From: Novosphingobium pentaromativorans US6-1
GTDB lineage: Bacteria > Pseudomonadota > Alphaproteobacteria > Sphingomonadales > Sphingomonadaceae
Assembly (NCBI RefSeq): GCF_000767465.1
Contig: NZ_CP009291.1
Coordinates: 868,001-932,000, forward strand
Length of the DNA stretch: 64,000 bases
Direction of reading: 5' to 3'
Shown here in pieces: positions 1 to 8,305 of the stretch. The stretch's first letter is position 1. Each line of letters opens with the position of its first letter. The notes below the pieces were generated by a model. It ran no database searches, was not told the origin of the DNA, and saw only the letters and a list, made by a program, of their open reading frames with translations. Position numbers and translations under genes: made by a program.

Positions 1-393
1 GGCAAGCATGGTCATGTCGTCGACTACCGCCATGTGATCCATGCGCTCCGGCGAAAACCCATGGCGCTCCTGGGGCTGGTCTACCGCGACCAGCTGTTCC
101 CGCGTGAGGCTTATGCCCGGATGTTCGAGCGGCTGCGCGAGCGGCTTGCCGATCGCATGGCCTGCCGGACCATGGTCGAACTGCTCAGCCTGGCACATGA
201 ACGGGCCTGCGAGGCCGAACTGGCTGGCGTGCTCGCGGACCTGCTCGCTTCGCCCAACGGTATGCCCGAGATGGCGACGCTGCGTGCCCGGTTCGCACCA
301 GATCCGGCCTCGTTGCCCGAAGTACGAATCGATGCGGTTCCGCTCGCCCTCTACGAAACGCTGCTCGACCAGCGCGTGGAGGAAATAGCATGA
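1..393 (+). CDS. istA: IS21-family transposase IstA, C-terminal part (runs in from outside the window)
   Basis: The reading frame is open from base 1 and ends with a TGA at 391-393. It shows the end of an IstA transposase, including the segment VIHALRRKPMAL that is typical of IS21-family proteins close to the C-terminus. The catalytic DDE core lies upstream of the window. The stop overlaps the start of istB by four bases (ATGA), the usual translational coupling of the pair. The family is given by the IstA tail together with the istB partner immediately after it. Confidence 0.85.
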   Translation, partial: GKHGHVVDYRHVIHALRRKPMALLGLVYRDQLFPREAYARMFERLRERLADRMACRTMVELLSLAHERACEAELAGVLADLLASPNGMPEMATLRARFAPDPASLPEVRIDAVPLALYETLLDQRVEEIA

Positions 394-1226
394 TCCAGGC
401 AATCGACACCACCAAGCTCACCCTCATGCTCAACGAGCTGCGTCTTCCGACGATCAAGCAGATGTGGCCGAGCTTCGCGGAACGGGCGGACAAGGAAGGC
501 TGGCCGGCAGCTCGCTTCCTTGCCACTATCGCCGAACACGAGATCGCCGATCGCGACCGACGCCGCAGGGAGCGGCATCTCGCCGAAGCCAAGTTGCTCC
601 CCGGAAAGACGCTCGACACGTTCGACTTCGATGCCGTGCCGATGATCTCCAAGGCGCAGGTTATGGCCATCTGTGCAGGCGATGGCTGGCTCGGCAACGG
701 CGCCAATCTGATCCTGTTCGGACCACCCGGCGGGGGCAAATCGCATCTCTCCTCGGCGATCGGTCTGGCGCTCATCGAAAATGGCTGGCGGGTGCTGTTC
801 GCCCGGACCTCCGATCTCGTCCAAAAGCTCCAGGTCGCACGCCGCGAACTGGCCCTCGAAAATGCGATCAACCGGCTCGACAGGTTCGATCTGCTCATCC
901 TCGACGATCTTGCCTATGTCGCCAAGGATCAGGCCGAAACCTCAGTCCTGTTCGAGCTGATCAGCGCCATATACGAACGGCGCTCGCTGCTTATCACCGC
1001 CAACCAGCCCTTCGGCGACTGGAACAAGGTCTTCCCCGATCCAGCCATGACGCTCGCCGCAGTGGATCGTCTCGTCCATCATGCGACCATCTTCGAAATG
1101 AACGTCGAGAGCTATCGCAGGCGCACCGCCATCGATCGCAAACAGCATGGCCCAGGCCGACCGGCAAAATCCGCCACGCCGAAAAACACAGCCATGTCGC
1201 TCAGCGACAATCAACCCGCAACATAG
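390..1226 (+). CDS. istB: IS21-family helper ATPase IstB
   Basis: A 278-residue AAA+ ATPase that in IS21 elements forms a filament on DNA and selects or delivers the target to IstA. A Walker A motif (GPPGGGKSH, residues 111-119) and a Walker B motif (LLILDD, about 168-173) are visible. Length and the ATGA overlap with istA are normal for the family. It looks intact, so this IS21 could be active if the upstream part of istA is intact. Downstream lie repeated 11-bp motifs typical of an IS21 end. Confidence 0.93.
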   Translation: MIQAIDTTKLTLMLNELRLPTIKQMWPSFAERADKEGWPAARFLATIAEHEIADRDRRRRERHLAEAKLLPGKTLDTFDFDAVPMISKAQVMAICAGDGWLGNGANLILFGPPGGGKSHLSSAIGLALIENGWRVLFARTSDLVQKLQVARRELALENAINRLDRFDLLILDDLAYVAKDQAETSVLFELISAIYERRSLLITANQPFGDWNKVFPDPAMTLAAVDRLVHHATIFEMNVESYRRRTAIDRKQHGPGRPAKSATPKNTAMSLSDNQPAT

Positions 1227-1320
1227 GGCTTGCCAGCGACAATCAAACACGACAAACAGCCCCTCGTCGCGATCATCGCTTCTCACCTTGATTGTCGCAA
1301 CTTCTCATCCAGAATGTCGC
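1204..1320. repeat. IS21 right-end subterminal repeats
   Basis: The 11-mer GCGACAATCAA occurs at 1204-1214 and 1236-1246, and its exact reverse complement at 1288-1298. A related GAATGTCGC is at 1312-1320. Several short repeats just after istB are typical of the transposase-binding region of IS21 elements. The exact outer tip is not certain. Confidence 0.6.
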
Positions 1321-1496
1321 GCTACAGGACGGTGAGGACCACGCCCCGCGCGGACGCTGGATCCTGTGTTTGCTATGGCCGAGAGCGCATTCCTTGACGA
1401 TGGAAGCCATCTGGATCAAAACGCAACCAGCGCCGACCACCCTCGGCGCAACGAGACCCGCTGGTCATTTTCCAGTGCTGCTTCCCGACCTAGGAC
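1321..1496. other. Unassigned junction between IS21 end and truncated IS3
   Basis: About 175 bases between the IS21 repeats and the broken IS3 orfB. The minus-strand frame continues open from orfB into this stretch, but the sequence after the Ser-Asp-Asn of the integrase core no longer looks like an IS3 transposase. No gene is supported here. It may be the IS21 tip plus older host or IS sequence. Confidence 0.4.
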
Positions 1497-2068
1497 GTTG
1501 TCCGACCGGATATGCGCCGGCGGCCCACGCGTGACGAACAGCTCGGCCAGTGCCGCGAGCACGTCGTCGCTCTTGAGCTTACGCGCCACCGGCAACGCCA
1601 GGCACTCCCGGCTCGCCTCGTCGATGATCGACAGGATCCGGTATTTGCGACCATCGTGCGTCCGGCCCTCGACGAAGTCGTAGGACCAGACATGGCCGGG
1701 ATATTCTGGCCGCAGCCGGATGCACGATCCGTCGTTCAGCCACAGACGCCCGCGCTTCGGCTGCCTTTGTGGCACCTTCAGCCCTTCGCGGCGCCAGATA
1801 CGCTCAACCCGCTTGCGGTTCACATGCCACCCCGCATTGCGTAGCAACGCCGTCACCCGGCGATAGCCATAACGACCATATTGCCGGGCCAGCGCGATGA
1901 TATCCTCTGTGAGGGCCGCTTCGTCATCCGCCCCGCGTGGCGCCTTGCGCTGCGTCGATCGGTGCTGCCCGAGCACACGGCACAGCCGCCGCTCGGACAC
2001 CGGCATCATCATTCTGATGTGGTCGATACAGCGCCTGCGGCGTGCGGGGCTCAGAAGTTTCCCCGGGC
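1497..2068 (-). pseudogene. IS3 (IS407-like) transposase OrfB, C-terminally truncated
   Basis: The frame begins with the segment GKLLSPARRRR, reached from orfA by a -1 frameshift. It continues through the HTH_21 region (QYGRYGYRRVTALLR) into the rve integrase core (WSYDFVEGRTHDG and the second catalytic Asp in IRSDN). It stops being transposase right after that Asp-Asn, at about 1497, where GPEF would be expected. The catalytic Glu and the rest of the core are missing, so the protein is non-functional. The break probably reflects a deletion or the arrival of the neighbouring IS21. Confidence 0.85.
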
Positions 2069-2329
2069 AGCCTCCTGCAGGATCAGCTTGTCCAGCGTCA
2101 GGTCCGAGATCGCACGACGAAGCCGCACATTCTCCTTCTCCAGATCCTTCATCCGACGCGCCTGATCGGTCTTCAGGCCGCCATATTCCTTGCGCCACCG
2201 ATAATAGGTCTGCTCGCTGATCGCGATCCGACGACACGCCTCGGCGGTCGTGGCGCCCTGCGCAAGCACAACCTCCGCCTCACGTAGCTTGCCGATAATC
2301 TCTTCCGGGCGATGCTTCTTGCTCGGCAT
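2051..2329 (-). CDS. IS3 (IS407-like) OrfA, DNA-binding transposase subunit
   Basis: A 92-residue HTH_8-type protein beginning MPSKKHRPEEII and ending with a leucine-zipper-like segment and ARGNF, the standard layout of IS407-group OrfA. It binds the element ends and is normally fused to OrfB by a -1 ribosomal frameshift near its end. OrfA is intact here although its OrfB is cut. The start is set by the conserved N-terminus; a GGAGAT lies just upstream. Confidence 0.9.
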   Translation of the reverse strand: MPSKKHRPEEIIGKLREAEVVLAQGATTAEACRRIAISEQTYYRWRKEYGGLKTDQARRMKDLEKENVRLRRAISDLTLDKLILQEAARGNF

Positions 2330-2392
2330 TCTATATCTCCTTCGTCGTCCAAAATATCATCAATTTTGGACCACTCAGAAGGGGGCAGATCA

Positions 2393-2754
2393 AAATCACC
2401 ATCGAGCCAGTTCGCTGCGACACCCAGACGATGTTGGCTGTCGGTCGTGACCTTGTGTTTGCGGGTACGAACCGGCTTGATCGAGTTGATCCGCATCAGT
2501 CGACCAACCCGACGCTCGCCGACATCGAGGCCTGCCTCCTTCAGTTCCATCGTCATACGGGGACGACCGTAACTGCCAAGGCTCAGGCTGTACTGCTCCC
2601 GGATATGCGCCAACACCTTCATGTCCATGCGCGCTCGCCGGCTGATCGGGCGAGACCGCCAGGATCGGTAGCCACGGGTGCTGACACGCAGAACCCGGCA
2701 GATCACCTCCACCGGCCAGACATGGCGCCAGCTCTCCACGAACGCGAACCTCAC
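2393..2754 (-). pseudogene. IS3 (IS51-like) transposase OrfB, interrupted
   Basis: The N-terminal part of an OrfB starting at a GTG that overlaps the orfA stop (GTGA). It contains the HTH_21 region (YSLSLGSYGRPRMTMELKE) typical of IS51-group transposases. It is interrupted at 2393 by the right terminal repeat of the IS407-like element. The remainder, with the whole DDE core, is not found in the window because the inserted element is itself truncated on the far side. Confidence 0.8.
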
Positions 2755-3023
2755 GGTTTTTGGCTCGCAAAGAACTGCGTGGCCTTTTTTAGAATATCCC
2801 TCTCCTCCTTGAGGATACGGTTCTCCCGGCGAAGCTGCTCGTTCTCGCGTGCCAGATCGGTATCGGGGCTGGTGGGTAAATCCTCCCTGCGATGTAAACT
2901 CACCCAGCGTGTCAGCGTTGACAGTCCGATGCCCAAATCGGCCGCAACGCGCTTGCGCGGCAAACTGCTGGTCAGTGCAATGCGCACCGCTTCACGCTGA
3001 AACTCTTCTCCGTGTTTGATCAT
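2751..3023 (-). CDS. IS3 (IS51-like) OrfA
   Basis: A 90-residue OrfA with an N-terminal helix-turn-helix (GIGLSTLTRWV) followed by a coiled-coil leucine zipper (ARENEQLRRENRILKEERDI) that ends in FFASQKP, typical for the group. Its stop overlaps the GTG start of orfB. The gene is intact, but its partner is interrupted. The left tip of this element should lie between about 3024 and 3080; no clear terminal repeat was recognised. Confidence 0.85.
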   Translation of the reverse strand: MIKHGEEFQREAVRIALTSSLPRKRVAADLGIGLSTLTRWVSLHRREDLPTSPDTDLARENEQLRRENRILKEERDILKKATQFFASQKP

Positions 3024-3079
3024 CTCTTCGGTCTCCTTGAATGAGCAATATGCTCTCAGCTGACCGGCACAAAACCGTT

Positions 3080-3351
3080 ACAAGTCCAGCCTGCATCTCG
3101 TTGCCCAGCCCGTTGACCTCGCAGGAGCGAAAGGCGGAGCGAACGGCGATGCGGCCAAACCTTTCCTGCAAAGGCTCGAGCAGCTCCTCGCAGAGCTTGG
3201 TTCCTGCAGCGATCGCCAAATCAGGATCGTCCGGCAGGTTGTTCAGACCGTGGACCGCCGCAATGTCGGAGAACAGGAAATCGCGCATGAAGAACGACTT
3301 CGACAACCGAAACTGCGCATCAAAATCGCAGCGATCGCGCTCGACCTTCAT
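3080..3351 (-). pseudogene. M15-like (DD-peptidase/hedgehog fold) protein, N-terminal fragment
   Basis: On the minus strand the frame reads MKVERDRCDFDAQFRLSKSF and then a segment with PDDPDLAIAAGTKLCEELLEPL, FGR and SAFRSCEVN. The last resembles the 'SGYRSPxVN' element of peptidase M15A-like proteins, where the first zinc ligand region follows. The protein is cut after about 90 residues, where the IS51-like element begins, so the catalytic His/Asp residues are lost. The assignment rests on pattern resemblance only. Whether the upstream start is native is uncertain because another gene fragment begins immediately on the opposite strand. Confidence 0.45.
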
Positions 3352-3360
3352 TGCACGCAA

Positions 3361-4713
3361 TTGACGGATACCATCGCGCTCGAAGTCGAGATCGCAGGCA
3401 AAGCCCCATCCCTGGAATTACCGGACGGCGTAAGCTGTTTCATGCGCGCAATCACCGTTGCGAACGAACGGGGGTATGATGCCGCGGCGCTGTTCGCGAA
3501 AGCACAGCCTAGAATGACGCTTGGTTCGGTGCCGCTAAGCGAGGTCACCCGCTGGTTGGGAATCCGCCTTCGCGACGAGCGGACTGGCGTGGAAGTCGCC
3601 TTCACCCTTGGCGCGCGGCTGGTCGGGGTGCCTGATGGGCGCGACGCCGCCGTACTGCGGGCGCACATTGCGAATGTCGAGAATTTCTTCCGATATTTGA
3701 GCTTGCTACTCGGGAGCTTGGGGGAAGGTAGCTTCCTCGAGAGCGAGACTGCTGGCGAAGGGCAATGGCTGCGCCGGCTCGGTCAGGGCGGAGCATCGCT
3801 TCTCGAACCGATGGTCCGCGCTCTAAGTCTCGATAGCGGCGAGCTCGTCGAGATCGATCAGCTCATCAAGCGTCTCGAAGATCCGGAAGGCGGCGCGCCG
3901 TACTTCATCGACAAGGCTCAAGTCGAAAACTTCGCTGAGATACCACTTCGCAACGGACGAATGCGCGCGCTCGCCGACACGGCCTTCCAATACGGCCTTG
4001 ATCGTGCGCTGTGGATTCCGCCTTCCCGTCCTTCGTTCGGAGAGCCTGTCCCTGCGACCAAGACGCTGGTTTTCTCGGACTGGTCGATGGTCCCGGATGC
4101 GATTGCGGCACTTCTCTCGCATGAGGCGAGCCGGCGCATGAACATGTCACTGGACCTGGTGGGGCGCACAAGCCGCCCAATCGGCGTCGAAGAAATGATG
4201 CCGATGTTGTGTCCGTCTCCGACCCTTGCCGCTTGGGTGGATCCCTTGCAGCTAGAACAGCGCCATGGACGAGCGGGCACTTATGCTGAACTGCTTGTCC
4301 AGGTTCGTCAGGTTCTGGGGGAACGCCTCAATCCGGCGTGTCTTTCCCGACTGGCCGAGCGATCCGACCGCCTGTTGCCCCTTACAATCGAGGCCGAACT
4401 GGACCGGGGTGTGGACTGGGGCCGCGTCGGTGCCATTGAGCACGATGCGCATGACGAACATGGCGCGATGGCACGGACAATCGAAGCGATTAAGCAGGCA
4501 TTGGATTCCGACGACCATCACGGCGACCCCGATCCAAGAGACATAGTCGACAAGCTGGCGGAATTTGCGCTTGGCTCGCCTGCGACCTGCGCACTTCGCG
4601 CGCTCGCTCGCCTTTGCCCGGAGTTGCAGATCGACGATCCGGCGCTAGTCGGCGCGGCGATCGTGGTCGCGCTCGGGTTTCGCAGCCTGTACAACCAACC
4701 ATTATATCGGTGA
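3361..4713 (+). pseudogene. Internal fragment of a large helicase-related protein
   Basis: An open frame of about 450 codons without a credible start or end. The middle contains KTLVFSDWSMVPDAIAALLS followed by HEASRRM. This resembles the 'LVFSxWxVVPKAIAxLLSYEAERR' segment of large SNF2/superfamily II helicase-related proteins that are frequent in defence islands. The left edge meets the M15-like fragment at about 3361 and the right edge stops at about 4702, where unrelated AT-rich sequence begins. Neither the N-terminal ATP-binding domain nor the C-terminal helicase domain is present. It is a dead remnant; the identification is moderate. Confidence 0.5.
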
Positions 4714-4841
4714 CTTATAAGTTTCTGATATAGTTGATAAAAATAGGCTATTTTTGACCTGTGCAGGAACTGTGTAGAACTTTTTGCGGTTTGCCTCGAA
4801 TGTCGTGAACTTGAAACCGCCGCTTTCTCGCTATTTTTGGT

Positions 4842-5098
4842 CAATGGGAGCCGGTGCTGCGCCGCTATGCCGAGACCCGTTATGCCGCCAAGAGCTGGGG
4901 CGACAATGGCAGGCGTGTCGTCGCCCGCATCGAAGCCAGTACGATGGGGCTCGATATCCGCTTCGTCGTCACCTCGCTCAAGGCCGGTAGTGCCGAACAT
5001 ATCTACGACACGCTCTATTGCGCCCGCGGCCAGGCGGAGAACCTCATCAAGCTTCACAAGGCTCGGTTGAAGAGCGACCGCACCTCGTGCCGTTCGGC
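4842..5098 (+). pseudogene. IS1380-family (DDE_Tnp_1-like) transposase fragment
   Basis: The frame reads QWEPVLRRYAETRYAAKSW and later SAEHIYDTLYCARGQAENLI, then KLHKARLKSDRTSCRSAN. These segments are characteristic of the later part of IS1380-family transposases; the 'CARGQAENLIK' stretch contains the catalytic-Glu region. Both ends are broken: the left at about 4842, and the right at about 5098 against the IS66-1 tnpC fragment. Only about 85 of roughly 450 residues remain. Confidence 0.75.
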
Positions 5099-5483
5099 CA
5101 ATGACGAGGCGCTCGCGCGGCAGGTGTTCGGGGAACGGCTTCCTGGCGGGGCGCTTACGTTCGAACGGGGCGACGTTCGTCGTCCTAGCGGCGGCCATCT
5201 CGGCGGCAAGGTCATCTTCACTGGCGCTGGCCTCAAGCTCTTCGAGCTGCAACTCGAGCTGGTCGAGCAGACGGCGACTGCGCTCCGAGTGGGGGCCGAA
5301 GCGCTCGCGGCCCAGCTTGGCGATCTGCAGCTTGAGGTGTGCAATCAGGGCCTGGTCGGCGGAAGCCTTGGCACGTGCGCCCGCAAGTTCCGCCTCGGCT
5401 TCGGTGGCGCGCCGGGTCACGGAAACCACCAGCGCCTTCAGCGCTTCAACGTCGTCCGGCAGGTGCGAAACGGCAGCTTCCAT
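5099..5483 (-). pseudogene. tnpC: IS66-1 transposase TnpC, N-terminal fragment
   Basis: Begins MEAAVSHLPDDVEALKALV and continues through the leucine-zipper region and the segment LGRERFGPHSERS, matching the N-terminal 'KFGRRSEK' zone of IS66 TnpC. It is cut after about 127 residues (PFPEHLPRERLVI), where the IS1380 fragment begins. The zinc-binding domain and the DDE core are missing. Confidence 0.85.
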
Positions 5484-5554
5484 GACCGGAATGAATCAAC
5501 ATCTGGCGCCCGGCGCAAGGCGAAAATGCGGCTCCTGCGAAGAAAATCCGCGCC

Positions 5555-5897
5555 CTATCCCGCGCTCGCCGGGCGCCACGAATACTGCGGGTTGCGCCAG
5601 TCGATGCCGTCGAGCAGGCAGGCCAGCTGGGCACTGGTCAACGACACTACGCCGTCCATCGCCGAGGGCCAGATGAACCGCCCCTTCTCGAGCCGCTTGG
5701 CGTAGAGTGACAGCCGATACCGTCGTGCCAGATGATCTTGACCAGCGAACCGCCTCGGCCGCGAAAGACGAACAGATCGCCGCCATGGGGATCGCGCTTG
5801 AGGCTCTGCTGAACCATCAGCGCCAGCCCCTGCATCCCCTTGCGCATATATCGGTGTGACCCATCGCGATCCACACCCGTGCGCCCGGAGGGATCAC
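5555..5897 (-). pseudogene. tnpB: IS66-1 TnpB with two indels
   Basis: An IS66 Orf2 (TnpB) whose start GTG overlaps the tnpA stop (GTGA). Two frame breaks are visible by comparison with the three intact TnpB copies in this window. An extra AT after GHTD (about 5848) puts the 'DMRKGMQGL' segment out of frame. A missing base near 5723 breaks GIGLSLYAKRLE. Joined across the breaks, the protein would run VWIAMGHTD, MRKGMQGLALMVQQ, FVFRGRGGSLVKI, YAKRLEKGRFIWP. It is a clear pseudogene. Confidence 0.85.
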
Positions 5898-6238
5898 CGC
5901 AGCGCCTTCAACGCCGCTGCAGCAAGGGTCGCCGACGCCGATGCGAAGATGTTCACCCGGCTGCCGCGCGCCAACTCGATGATAATCACCGGCGGTGTGA
6001 TCGGCGGCGGCGCATCACCTCCAACCACGACAACTGCCTCGGCAAACCCGGGCTCGGTGACCACCTGCCGTAGCTTGTTCCGCCATGTGTAGATCAACGC
6101 CGACGAAACATCATACCGCCGCGCCACCTCAGCCACGCAGGCTCCGGGCGAGAATGCCTCGGTCAGAATCTGAACCCGCTCTTCCTCGCTCCACCGACGG
6201 CGCCGCTCCGGTCCCGAAAACACCGTTATCTGACCCAT
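5894..6238 (-). CDS. tnpA: IS66-1 TnpA (Orf1, HTH protein)
   Basis: A 114-residue TnpA starting MGQITVFSGPERRRRW, with the IS66 Orf1 helix-turn-helix (FSPGACVAEVARRYDVSSAL, then YTWRNKLR). The ATG at 6238 is preferred over the longer frame because a CAGGAGCGG lies seven bases before it and the conserved N-terminus begins there. It is intact, but its element is dead (tnpB frameshifted, tnpC cut). Confidence 0.88.
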   Translation of the reverse strand: MGQITVFSGPERRRRWSEEERVQILTEAFSPGACVAEVARRYDVSSALIYTWRNKLRQVVTEPGFAEAVVVVGGDAPPPITPPVIIIELARGSRVNIFASASATLAAAALKALR

Positions 6239-6307
6239 CAACCGCTCCTGAGTGCGCAAATAAGAGCACACTCAAGACCGGTCGTTCACCCGCCCGGCAA
6301 GGCGGGT

Positions 6308-6316
6308 CCCGCCGGC
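6308..6316. repeat. 9-bp target duplication of the IS4-like element, left copy
   Basis: TCCCGCCGG directly before the 18-bp terminal repeat at 6317. The same 9 bases follow the element on the right at 23725-23733, once the IS66-3 insertion is taken into account. Nine bases is the usual duplication size for Tn5/IS50-type IS4 elements. Confidence 0.8.
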
Positions 6317-6432
6317 TTGCGATTACCCATAAGTATTTGAATCACTTACGGGTCTCCAAGAGAAAATTGTTGAATCGGATGAATCAGTTATGATTCATTC
6401 ACGAGCACCGTGATGTGCTCGTGAGGTGCGCG

Positions 6433-7382
6433 ATGCAGGCCGAAAGCGAAAAACTGCTGCTTCTGGGTGACCACTGGTCGCGCAGCGAGGTCGACGAGAC
6501 CGCATTCAGAGATGCCCGTCTCGGGCGCCGGTTCGGCGATTTGCTTTGCCGCCTGAGCGATAGAATGGGAGGAACAATCCCTCTGGCCTGTCAGGACTGG
6601 GCAAGTACCAAAGCCGCATATCGGTTCTTTTCCAACCCAAAGGTCGAGGAAGCGGATATCCTGGCGGGCCACCTTGAGGCGACCAAGGGGCGGTATGCTG
6701 TATCCGAAGGCCCGATCCTCGTGCTTCAGGATACGACGGAGTTCACCTATCAGCGCCGGAACCCGCACGACATCGGCTTCACCAAAAGCGTCAACAGCGG
6801 CCGCGACAAGAATGGCCGGCTTCGACATCATGCGGTATGCGGAATACTGATGCATTCGAGCCTAGTCGTGACCGAGGAAGGACTTCCTCTCGGCCTGGCC
6901 GCGGTCAAATTCTGGAACCGCGATAAGTTCAAGGGCACTGCCCAACTCAAGCGGAAGATCAACCCGACGCGGGTCCCTATCGAAGCAAAGGAGAGTGTTC
7001 GCTGGCTCGATAATCTCCGTCAATCGATCACCCTGCTGGGGCAGCCGGATCGCTGTGTTCACGTCGGTGACCGAGAAAGCGACATTTACGAACTCTATTG
7101 CCTCGCCAGGGATCTTGGCACCCACTTCGTCGTCCGAACCGTTGTCGATCGACTGGCTGGCAGCGGCGACCACACCGTAAAGAGCGAAATGCGTGAGGCT
7201 CCGAGTGCGGGTACGCATAGTATCGAAGTAAGGGTCGATGACGACAAGGTCGAGCGCGTGACCCTCGATATCCAGTATAAGCGGATCCACGTCTACCCGC
7301 CGATCGGGAAGCAGAAGAGGTACCCGTCGCTCGATCTGACGGTGATCCATGCATCGGAAGTCGGAGTTCCACCAGGCCGAAA
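6433..7382 (+). pseudogene. IS4-family transposase, N-terminal two-thirds
   Basis: Starts MQAESEKLLLLGDHW. The N-terminal DNA-binding domain (FRDARLGRRFGDLLCRLSDR, ASTKAAYRFFSNP) is typical of Tn5-like IS4 transposases. The DDE domain shows VLQDTTEF (first Asp) and VGDRESDIYE (second Asp). The ATG at 6433 is chosen over the upstream frame because of the GTGAGGTGCG before it. It is cut at 7383 by the left end (GTAAGCG) of IS66-2, before the YREK/Glu region. Confidence 0.88.
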
Positions 7383-7459
7383 GTAAGCGTGGTGTGAAGG
7401 CCGCCTTGCATGATGGCGTTGGGATAGGCTGATTACCGCTCTCTTGTGGAGCGGTGCCG

Positions 7460-7900
7460 ATGGACGATATCGACGATGACGGAACGAGCAGTCATACGAC
7501 TGGTCATATGAGCACTCGTATGACTGGTCGCGTCGAGATCGTAGGGCGCGTGTCGGGCCGTCGGCGCTGGACGGTGGAGCAGAAGCTGGCGATTTTGCGG
7601 GACGCCTTCGGACCGGATGGCTCGGTTCGGTCGGCCTGTGAACGGCATGAAGTCGGCAGCGGGCAACTCTACACCTGGCGGCGCCTGGCGATGTCTGGTG
7701 AGTTGACGGGAACGAGGCGGACGGCATTGCCGGCTTTTGCCGAGGTTGAGATATCGGAGCCCTTGCTTCCGGCTGTTTCATCTCCCGCCCGAGCGGGTGG
7801 CGAGATCGGGATCGAACTGCCTTCGGGCGTGAAGCTGACGGTGGACACTGCAGTCGATGCCGATGCGCTGGCGCGGGTGATCAGCGTGCTGTCTCAATGA
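7460..7900 (+). CDS. tnpA: IS66-2 TnpA
   Basis: A 146-residue TnpA with the Orf1 helix-turn-helix (RRRWTVEQKLAILRDAFGPD, then RHEVGSGQLYTWRR) and a C-terminal segment IELPSGVKLTVDTAVDADAL that is also seen in other IS66 TnpA proteins. The ATG at 7460 is preferred; a GTG two codons earlier is possible. The stop overlaps the tnpB start (ATGA). Intact. Confidence 0.88.
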   Translation: MDDIDDDGTSSHTTGHMSTRMTGRVEIVGRVSGRRRWTVEQKLAILRDAFGPDGSVRSACERHEVGSGQLYTWRRLAMSGELTGTRRTALPAFAEVEISEPLLPAVSSPARAGGEIGIELPSGVKLTVDTAVDADALARVISVLSQ

Positions 7901-8244
7901 TCCCGTTGCCTCCTTCGACACGCATTTATCTTGCCTGCGGTGTGACCGACATGCGTAAGGGCTTTAACGGTCTGGCAGTATTGGCGCAGCAAGTGCTGCA
8001 CGAGAACCCGCATTGCGGGGCGCTGTTCGCCTTTCGGGGCAAGCGCGGTGATCTGGTCAAGCTGCTGTGGTACGATGGTCAGGGCATGTGCCTGTTTTCG
8101 AAGCGTATGGATCGTGGGCGTTTCGTGTGGCCGGTGACGAAGACAGGCAAGGTCAGTCTCACCTCGGCGCAGCTTTCGATGCTTCTGGAAGGCATCGACT
8201 GGCGTCGGCCCGAGCGGACGACTGTGCCTCTTCTGGCGGGATAA
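7897..8244 (+). CDS. tnpB: IS66-2 TnpB
   Basis: A 115-residue IS66 Orf2 family protein of unknown biochemical role that is needed for transposition in studied IS66 elements. Diagnostic segments: GVTDMRKGFNGLAVLAQQ, FAFRGKRGDLVKLLWYDGQG and RFVWPV. It starts at an ATG overlapping the tnpA stop, which implies translational coupling. Length is normal and it looks intact. Confidence 0.92.
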   Translation: MIPLPPSTRIYLACGVTDMRKGFNGLAVLAQQVLHENPHCGALFAFRGKRGDLVKLLWYDGQGMCLFSKRMDRGRFVWPVTKTGKVSLTSAQLSMLLEGIDWRRPERTTVPLLAG

Positions 8245-8305
8245 AAGCTCACGGATTCCGTTGGTTTTTCTGGCATTGGACCACCCGATTCGCTAAAGGA
8301 TCACG

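Larger units (their letters stand above)
1497..2392 (-). mobile_element. IS3-family element (IS407-like), truncated at its orfB end
   Basis: The right end at 2392 is recognisable: read on the minus strand it starts TGATCTGCCCCCTTCTGAG, the pattern of IS407-group terminal repeats. The element carries orfA and orfB on the minus strand and inserted into the orfB of an IS51-like IS3. Its other end is lost at about 1497, inside orfB, so it cannot move by itself. Confidence 0.8.

Noticed and set aside
3066..3080. ACAAAACC next to GTTAC near the IS51-like end, matching GTTAC-GGTTTTGT at 23737 in inverse, as a possible IS66-1 target duplication
   Set aside because: Only about ten bases agree and the orientation is wrong for a target duplication of IS66-1.
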